From Desulfatirhabdium butyrativorans DSM 18734 (GTDB lineage Bacteria > Desulfobacterota > Desulfobacteria > Desulfobacterales > Desulfatirhabdiaceae): a stretch of DNA of 47,859 nt. A program made the position numbers and the translations under genes. The notes beneath the pieces were generated by a model. That model saw nothing but the letters and a program-made list of their open reading frames with translations, made no database searches and had not been told where the DNA came from. How positions within the stretch are numbered: position 1 is the stretch's first letter; each line of letters starts with the position of its first letter. The stretch lies in contig NZ_AUCU01000038.1 in NCBI RefSeq assembly GCF_000429925.1, positions 1-47,859 of the forward strand. Direction: 5' to 3'. Shown here piece after piece: positions 42,519 to 47,859 of the stretch.

Positions 42519-43876
42519 AGGAGACCCGGGGACCGGATCCGAGGGTGTGGGCGCTGCGGGTCTTGATGCAGTCCGAGCGAAACGACGTGTCGCTCGATCT
42601 GCTGATGGACGATGTCCTTCACAAACCCTTCGAGCCCAGGGATCGCCACCTGTTGCACGCCCTCGTCTATGGCGTGCTGCGAAACCGTCTGCGTTTGGAT
42701 ACGATTCTGGCTGCCTTCCTGCATCAGCCGATGGATCGGATCGACAGCCGCCTGATATGGATTCTGCGGATGGGGTTGTTCCAGATTCTCGAAATGGATC
42801 GTGTCCCGAATCATGCGGTTGTTCATACGGCCGTGGAGTTGACCCGCACTTTGAGGATGGGATGGGCAGGCGGCATGGTGAATGCCGTTTTGCGGCGGGC
42901 GATTCGGGAGGCATCCGGTGTGCCCCTGCCGGTGATGGCTCAGGAGCCGATTCGGGCATTGGCTGTGGGCGCCTCGTTTCCGCAATGGCTGATCGAAAAA
43001 TGGATCGGGCGTTACGGGGCGGACGAGACCCAGGCCCTGTGCGGCGCCTTCAACCGTATCCCGCCGCTGGTGATCCGTACCAATACCCTGCGAACGACGC
43101 GCGATCACCTGATGCGCTCCCTGGCAGATTCAGCCGAAGGGATCGAGCAGACCCGTTTCAGTCCCGATGGCATTCGGATGGCTCGGGCTCATGCGGCGGT
43201 TTTCCGGCTGCCCGGTTTTCCGGAAGGCCATTTTCAGGTGCAGGATGAAGCAGCCCAACTGGTCGGCTTGCTGGTCGATCCCCGGGCCGGGATGCGGGTG
43301 CTCGATGCCTGTGCAGGCAGAGGGGGCAAGACGGGGCACCTGGCGCAGATGATGAACAACAGCGGCGAGATCCTCGCTGTCGATCAATCGGGCGAGAAGC
43401 TTTCGGTTCTGGAGAGAGAAATGAAGCGGCTGGGCGTTTCCATGGTGAGATGCCGAAACCATGCGTGGACAGACGGGCCGCTCGGGCGCGAAGAGGCTGG
43501 TTTCGACCGGATTCTAGTGGATGCACCCTGCTCGGGTCTGGGGGTGTTGGGACGGAATCCCGATATTCGGTGGCGGCCCGACCGGAAAGATCTGCGACCG
43601 TTTGCCCTCCGGCAGGTTGCCATCATCGAAAATTCGCTTTGCCTGCTGAAACCGGGCGGTCGGCTGGTTTACGCCGTGTGCAGCATGGAGCCGGAGGAAA
43701 CCGAGGGGGTCATTGCGACGATTCTGCAGGGGCATCCGGAAATCCGGCGGGTGGAAAGCCTCGCTGAACTGCCCGAATCCCCGGTATCGGCCTTCTGGAA
43801 AGAAGGGGCATTCCGGAGCAGTCCGCATCTGGATGGCATGGATGGATTTTTTGCGGCCGTGATGACAACGAATTGA
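42515..43876 (+). CDS. rsmB: 16S rRNA (cytosine-967-C5)-methyltransferase
   Basis: This 453-residue methyltransferase modifies the small ribosomal subunit. It starts at 42515, overlapping the fmt stop by four bases. The N-terminal ~150 residues are an RNA-binding NusB-like domain. The SAM-binding core has LDACAGRGGKTGHLAQ, VDQSGEKLSVL, ILVDAPCSGLGVLGRNPDIR (first catalytic Cys region) and VYAVCSMEPEET (second Cys). Length is normal. It is coupled with fmt as in many bacteria. Confidence 0.94.
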   Translation: MKETRGPDPRVWALRVLMQSERNDVSLDLLMDDVLHKPFEPRDRHLLHALVYGVLRNRLRLDTILAAFLHQPMDRIDSRLIWILRMGLFQILEMDRVPNHAVVHTAVELTRTLRMGWAGGMVNAVLRRAIREASGVPLPVMAQEPIRALAVGASFPQWLIEKWIGRYGADETQALCGAFNRIPPLVIRTNTLRTTRDHLMRSLADSAEGIEQTRFSPDGIRMARAHAAVFRLPGFPEGHFQVQDEAAQLVGLLVDPRAGMRVLDACAGRGGKTGHLAQMMNNSGEILAVDQSGEKLSVLEREMKRLGVSMVRCRNHAWTDGPLGREEAGFDRILVDAPCSGLGVLGRNPDIRWRPDRKDLRPFALRQVAIIENSLCLLKPGGRLVYAVCSMEPEETEGVIATILQGHPEIRRVESLAELPESPVSAFWKEGAFRSSPHLDGMDGFFAAVMTTN

Positions 43877-43937
43877 AAAAAGGGTATTTTTTGCCAATTC
43901 ATCGCTGTTGGATACTGGGTAAAGCAGAGGAGATCAC

Positions 43938-44957
43938 ATGAATATTCTATTGACCGGAGGCGCTGGCTATATCGGCTCGCATGCCTGTGTCGTCCTGCTC
44001 GAAGCGGGGCACGATGTCATCGTGGTGGACGATTTTTCCAACAGCAGTCCGGAAGCCTTGGTGCGGATCGAAGGGATTGCCGGAAAACCTTTCGCCCACT
44101 ATCGGGTTCATCTGGCGGATCGCCCGGCGCTTCGAGCCGTTTTCGAAGCCCATCCCGTGGATGCCGTGATGCATTTCGCCGGGTTCAAAGCAGTGGGTGA
44201 ATCGGTCGAAAAGCCGCTCCTCTACTACTGGAACAACGTCACCGGAACCACCGTACTTCTGGAAACGATGGCCGATTTCGGTGTCCGGAACATCGTCTTC
44301 AGTTCCTCCGCAACGGTTTACGGAGATACGGATCGGGTGCCTACGGATGAACTGTGCCCGGCCGCACCCACCAATCCGTATGGCCGGAGCAAATGGATGA
44401 TCGAGCTCATGCTGCAGGATCTGTTTCGCTCCGACCCATCCTGGCATATGGCGATTCTGCGCTATTTCAATCCCGTGGGCGCGCATGAAAGCGGGCTGAT
44501 CGGCGAAGACCCGAACGGCATACCCAACAACCTCGTTCCCTACATCGCCCAGGTGGCGGTCGGAAAGCGGGAATGGCTCCGGGTGTTCGGCAACGATTAC
44601 CCGACGCGGGACGGGACCGGCATCCGGGATTATATCCATGTCATGGACCTGGTGGAGGGCCATTTGGCTGCGCTGGACAAACTTGCCGCCGGGCCCGGTT
44701 TTGACGTCTACAATCTGGGCACGGGAAAAGGCACCAGTGTGCTCGAAATGGTGGCGGCATTCGAAAGCGCATCGGCGCGGAAAATTCCCTACCGGATTCT
44801 GCCAAGGCGGCCGGGAGATGTGGCCGTCAGCACCGCCGATCCGACGCGGGCCCAGCGTGAGCTGCACTGGCAAGCCCGCCGGGATATCCATGACATGAGC
44901 CGGGATACCTGGCGCTGGCAGATGCAAAACCCCGACGGTTATGGGCGGAATGGTTGA
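43938..44957 (+). CDS. galE: UDP-glucose 4-epimerase
   Basis: This 339-residue short-chain dehydrogenase-type epimerase interconverts UDP-glucose and UDP-galactose for cell-surface sugars. The NAD motif is LTGGAGYIGSHACVVLLEAG, followed by VVDDFSNSS. The catalytic Ser and the Tyr/Lys pair are in SSSATVYGD and NPYGRSKWMIE. NPVGAHESG(L)IGEDP and DGTGIRDYIHVMDL are typical of GalE. GAGGAG precedes the ATG. Full length. Confidence 0.95.
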   Translation: MNILLTGGAGYIGSHACVVLLEAGHDVIVVDDFSNSSPEALVRIEGIAGKPFAHYRVHLADRPALRAVFEAHPVDAVMHFAGFKAVGESVEKPLLYYWNNVTGTTVLLETMADFGVRNIVFSSSATVYGDTDRVPTDELCPAAPTNPYGRSKWMIELMLQDLFRSDPSWHMAILRYFNPVGAHESGLIGEDPNGIPNNLVPYIAQVAVGKREWLRVFGNDYPTRDGTGIRDYIHVMDLVEGHLAALDKLAAGPGFDVYNLGTGKGTSVLEMVAAFESASARKIPYRILPRRPGDVAVSTADPTRAQRELHWQARRDIHDMSRDTWRWQMQNPDGYGRNG

Positions 44958-45024
44958 AATCGGAGCGGCGGATGAGTCGAAATGATGGGTTTCCCCTGCA
45001 GATGAAAATGCCGGGGATGGTCGG

Positions 45025-45138
45025 GATGACGACAACGATGGCGATTACGATTACGATTACGATTACGATTACGACAACGACAACGACAACGACAACGATA
45101 ACGACAACGACAACGATAGGGATAGGGATAGGGATTAC
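45025..45138 (-). repeat. Hexanucleotide tandem array 2
   Basis: Nineteen consecutive 6-base units, all starting GA: GATGAC, GACAAC, GATGGC, five GATTAC, four GACAAC, GATAAC, two GACAAC, three GATAGG and GATTAC. On the minus strand it reads CTATCC units, GTTGTC units, then GTAATC units, the same block order as array 1. It lies between galE and the next gene. A frame reading through it (44954-45220) translates as Thr/Ile repeats and is not believable as a gene. Confidence 0.92.
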
Positions 45139-45198
45139 GGCTCGTTCTGTCGGTTTGGGGGAGAGGATGGGGCCTTTTTTCAGGATATCAGGTGAACA

Positions 45199-45549
45199 AT
45201 GCCAAAAAAACAAACCATGACCCAGGAAAATGACCTGGTGCTCATTTATTTTCAGGATGCGCCGCTGTGTTTTGCCCGCATCGAGGATATTTCCGCAGAT
45301 TATAAACCGGGATGGTATCATGTGAAAATGCTGCTGCTTCAGGTGCCGGTTCAGATCGTGACCTGGATTCTGCGGGATGCTTACATTCAGGGCGAGCCTT
45401 TCACCATGGACGGCAAGAAAATGCGCATTCAGCGGGTGGAGGTGCCGGAAGGGCAGGAAGAGCAGGCGGAAGAGGAAACACCGCCAAAACCCGCTCAGCC
45501 GAAAGGCGGTAAGGTGATCTCTCTGTCGGACTTGAAACGGAAACGATGA
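45199..45549 (+). CDS. Unknown 116-residue protein
   Basis: I do not recognise a family. A folded-looking domain (about 8-80: DLVLIYFQDAPLCFARIEDI and YKPGWYHVKMLLLQVP, VTWILRDAYIQGEPFTMDG) resembles a small beta-rich domain. It is followed by an acidic, Gln/Glu-rich linker and a basic end (KGGKVISLSDLKRKR). AGGTG precedes the ATG. It lies 33 bases upstream of the adenosine-specific kinase gene, so the two are probably co-transcribed. Codon use fits its neighbours, which supports it as real. Confidence 0.7.
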   Translation: MPKKQTMTQENDLVLIYFQDAPLCFARIEDISADYKPGWYHVKMLLLQVPVQIVTWILRDAYIQGEPFTMDGKKMRIQRVEVPEGQEEQAEEETPPKPAQPKGGKVISLSDLKRKR

Positions 45550-45582
45550 TTCGGATCCATCACAGCGAAAGGAGAACAGGAC

Positions 45583-46065
45583 ATGGAACTGAAGTGCGTC
45601 TCGATTGACAATCCGGAAGGACTCAATTTCGTGCTGGGGCAATCCCATTTCATCAAAACCGTGGAGGACATTCACGAGGCCATGGTGAATGCCGTTCCAA
45701 TGGCGAAATTCGGTGTCGCCTTTTGCGAGGCATCCGACAAATGCCTGGTGCGCTATTCCGGAACCGATGAAGCCTTGATCGAACTGGCCAGGAAAAATGC
45801 CTTTGCACTCTCGGCCGGTCACAGCTTCATCGTTTTCATGAAGGACATGTTTCCCGTCAACGTATTGAACGCCATCAAACAGGTGCCGGAAGTCTGCCGC
45901 ATCTATTGTGCCACGGCCAATCCGGTGGAAGTCATTCTTGCGGAAACGGCCCAGGGCCGGGGAATTCTCGGGGTGATCGATGGTTTCGCATCCAAGGGCA
46001 TCGAAACCGAAGCCGATATCGAATACCGAAAATCGTTGCTCAGACGATTCGGTTACAAGCTGTAA
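45583..46065 (+). CDS. Adenosine-specific kinase (PF04008-like)
   Basis: This 160-residue protein matches the small adenosine-specific kinase family (DUF355) known from archaea and some bacteria. It shows VLGQSHFIKTVEDIHEAMVN, KFGVAFCEASDKCLVRYSG, HSFIVFMKDMFPVNVLNAIK, IYCATANPVEVILAET and GRGILGVIDGF in the order seen in the family. Kinase activity towards adenosine is reported only for archaeal members. AAAGGAGAACAGG precedes the ATG. Length is normal. Confidence 0.88.
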   Translation: MELKCVSIDNPEGLNFVLGQSHFIKTVEDIHEAMVNAVPMAKFGVAFCEASDKCLVRYSGTDEALIELARKNAFALSAGHSFIVFMKDMFPVNVLNAIKQVPEVCRIYCATANPVEVILAETAQGRGILGVIDGFASKGIETEADIEYRKSLLRRFGYKL

Positions 46066-46132
46066 CGGGCTGAAGATACCGCGAACAGCGCTTTCCGGCT
46101 TTCTGACACCACTTGTCCGAGGAGGGAAATCC

Positions 46133-47332
46133 ATGCGAAAAATCTCCCTTTTCATGATTCGCATCCTGATCGTGATTCTTGCCACCCCCTCTGTGGGGAT
46201 GCTGTACGCTGAATCGCCTTCCCCCGGTACCATTCATTCCTTTGAAGGCGGAACCCTCCGGAGGGCGGGAGCCGTCAATGTGCTGAGCCTTCACGGCAGC
46301 TACCGCCGAATGGGAAGGCAATACGGACATCTTCTCAGGAGAGAGCTGCACCGGCTCTATCAAATCGCCATCGTCAACCGCTTCATCAACAAGGATGGAT
46401 TCACTTACCAGCAGTTGCTGCAGACCGCCAAATCCATGTTTGCAACGTATCCCTATCGGTACAAGGAAATCCTCTACGGGATGGCGCAGACATCGGGGCT
46501 CGGTTTGGACAGGCAGCTTCTCCTCAATTTCATCGAGTGGTATCCCAAGTTGAATGTTCCCGGGCGAAATTGTTCGGGCATGGCGGTTTGGGGGGAATAC
46601 ACCGGGGGCGGCCCGCTGATCTTCGGAAGGAACAACGATGACAGCGGGCTTTACCGCGAATTTGCCCCTTTCCTCACGGTTGCGGCCTTCAATGGAGACG
46701 ATGGGGCGATTCCCGCTGCCATCATCAATTATGCAGGCGTGATCTATGCCGCCAGCGGCATCAACAGCAGGGGCGTTTTCCTGGAGATGAACAGCGGTGA
46801 TGCCATGGGGTATTATTCGAACCGGTTGTCCATTCTCGTCAGCCTCTTTGGATTCCTGCAGGATTTCTCCGGAATCGAAGACATGGATGCTGCATTCCAT
46901 TCAAGCCTGGTCAATCTTTCTTCCATCATCAATGTCGCCGATTCAACCATTGCCTACAGCTATGAATGCCCCACCACCTTTCCGCCCAGGCGGCGTTCCC
47001 CCGACCAGGACGGCATCCTTGTCGCAACCAATCATTTCGTCGAACCGGATCCTTCGTGGAACCTGCCGCAACAGAAGGATGATGAAACGACGGAATGGAC
47101 CATCACCCGCCGCAAGAATTTGCTTGCCCGCGGGGAAGAATACAAAGGCCTGTTCGATGTGGACAGAATGAAAGAAATATTGGAAATGACTATTGAAGAA
47201 GGCGGAGCAACCAGTGCTTCGAATACGATCTATCAGATCATTGCCGTTCCCGGGGAGATGCGGTTGTGGGTGAGGGCTCCGGAATGTTTTTCATGGCAGG
47301 AAGTGAATTTGAAGGAGATCTTCCAGGATTAG
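46133..47332 (+). CDS. Exported Ntn-hydrolase, peptidase C45/acyltransferase-like
   Basis: This 399-residue protein starts at 46133, after GAGGAGGG (an upstream in-frame start at 45980 lies in the previous gene). Residues 1-27 are a signal peptide (to LYAES). The N-terminal part GSYRRMGRQYGHLLRREL and the block RNCSGMAVWGEYTGGGPLIF then GRNNDDSG match C45-type autoprocessed Ntn-hydrolases (6-aminopenicillanate acyltransferase, ceramidase and phospholipase B-like). Cys147 would be the self-cleavage site and the new N-terminal nucleophile. ATNHFVEPDPSW is a later family motif. It acts outside the cytoplasm on an amide or acyl substrate that cannot be named from sequence. Confidence 0.85.
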   Translation: MRKISLFMIRILIVILATPSVGMLYAESPSPGTIHSFEGGTLRRAGAVNVLSLHGSYRRMGRQYGHLLRRELHRLYQIAIVNRFINKDGFTYQQLLQTAKSMFATYPYRYKEILYGMAQTSGLGLDRQLLLNFIEWYPKLNVPGRNCSGMAVWGEYTGGGPLIFGRNNDDSGLYREFAPFLTVAAFNGDDGAIPAAIINYAGVIYAASGINSRGVFLEMNSGDAMGYYSNRLSILVSLFGFLQDFSGIEDMDAAFHSSLVNLSSIINVADSTIAYSYECPTTFPPRRRSPDQDGILVATNHFVEPDPSWNLPQQKDDETTEWTITRRKNLLARGEEYKGLFDVDRMKEILEMTIEEGGATSASNTIYQIIAVPGEMRLWVRAPECFSWQEVNLKEIFQD

Positions 47333-47663
47333 CCTCAACGGTCGGGAAGGGGAATCGGAGCAACGGAAACAAGCCTGCGGACCTGCTTCGCCCGGGTACA
47401 CCGTCCACCGGAAAAGGACTTCGCTGGGGAAGTCGGGGTCTGTCATTTTTTGGAATCAGGATGTTGTCCGAATGGCCTTTTTGAAACCGGGAGCTGCGAC
47501 TGCTTTCACTCGTCGTGATCCGTTTGGGTTTGTTGGCTGCTTGCAGGACAGGATCATGGGAAGCAGGAAGGATCACACCGAAATGCACAAGCGAATTCTT
47601 GGCCGAACGGAGTGGATATAGCACCGGAAACCCTATACGAGAGGCTTCGAAATGCCAACCCTA
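47333..47663. other. Intergenic region before the second group II intron
   Basis: 331 bp with no convincing gene, no matching remnant of a known family and no clear terminator. Confidence 0.5.
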
Positions 47664-47859
47664 GTGCGGCCGGGCAAGGTCGCGTGTTTTAGTGGGTGAG
47701 AAGCCCATCCCGGAAGGCATAGCCAGCCACCGGATAGCGAGTCCTTGGACGTAAGGGGGTGACCCCGAGCGTTAAGCGTAGGACAGCGAACTGGCAGGCC
47801 GTAAGCCGCAAGGCTGAAGTGATTGAGCCCCGAAATACACAAACATGGGAAAGACGACG
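47664..47859 (+). mobile_element. Group II intron 5' end (runs off the window)
   Basis: GTGCGG start and the following 196 bases match the intron at 9392 with about 20 differences, concentrated in a few loops. The element continues past the window, so its reverse transcriptase cannot be judged. The base context just before the insertion differs from that at 9392 (AACCCTA versus ACTCGCA). Confidence 0.85.

Noticed and set aside
44954-45220. 88-residue frame with Thr/Ile repeats after galE
   Set aside because: It consists mostly of the hexanucleotide array and overlaps the next gene, with no family or ribosome-site support.
44827-46233. 468-residue open frame on the minus strand with Val/Ile repeats
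   Set aside because: It crosses the hexanucleotide array and three real genes; the Val/Ile run is only the translated repeat.

Overview
The window looks like chromosomal DNA of a sulfate-reducing Desulfobacterota bacterium, most likely of the Desulfobacterales. This is inferred from gene content: a lactate permease with a LutC protein and a fused LutB-LutA protein, several HdrD/GlpC-type iron-sulfur proteins, rubrerythrin, a 2-hydroxyacyl-CoA dehydratase-family protein with its activator, a CoA-disulfide-reductase-like enzyme with a rhodanese tail, and REC/HD-GYP signalling. No 16S gene or other taxonomic marker is present, so the placement rests on gene content alone.

Layout. Positions 240-8812 (minus strand) hold a co-oriented set: a GntR/FCD regulator, an Asp/Glu-racemase-family enzyme, a complete branched-chain-type ABC importer (livH, livM, livG, livF and a binding protein) and a DadA/PuuB-like FAD amine oxidoreductase. 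It looks like an uptake and catabolic locus for an amino acid or amine. Positions 9170-10467 are scar tissue: the C-terminal end of a type I restriction HsdR, then a group II intron whose reverse transcriptase is cut off. A second copy of the same intron begins at 47664 and runs off the window, so about 38 kb is bracketed by directly repeated intron 5' ends. Positions 10462-13251 hold an oxidative-stress or redox group: an HdrD-like protein, a 49-residue protein, a 4Fe-4S protein and a divergent rubrerythrin. Positions 13286-20453 encode a Spy/CpxP-like protein and a complete RND efflux pump. Positions 20784-26026 form a thiol and sulfane-sulfur group: periplasmic thioredoxin, CcdA, an exported tandem rhodanese and a convergent CoADR-rhodanese flavoprotein. 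Positions 26620-31109 contain a three-gene operon (dehydratase-family protein, activase, Cys-rich response regulator) divergent from a REC-GAF-HD-GYP protein. Positions 32063-37559 are the lactate-use genes and a universal stress protein. A tRNA-Leu(CAG) follows, then housekeeping genes: ribF, a flippase-like membrane protein, def, fmt, rsmB, galE, an unknown protein, an adenosine-specific kinase and an exported Ntn-hydrolase.

Intergenic DNA is unusually rich in repeats. I see two MITE-like families (about 310 bp with a 90-bp deletion derivative, and about 125-137 bp), a REP-like 68-69 bp inverted repeat, heptanucleotide tandem arrays at several loci, and two hexanucleotide arrays with the same block order in opposite orientations. 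Strong candidate operators lie upstream of the lactate permease (two 15-bp palindromes of the TGGTnnnACCA type), the CoADR gene (two perfect tandem 11-mers), the GntR gene, the racemase gene and the rhodanese gene.

Most noteworthy for follow-up are the single-subunit dehydratase-like protein plus activase plus Cys-rich response regulator operon (a possible double-cubane-cluster-protein system tied to signalling), the thiol/sulfane-sulfur group, and the repeat families.
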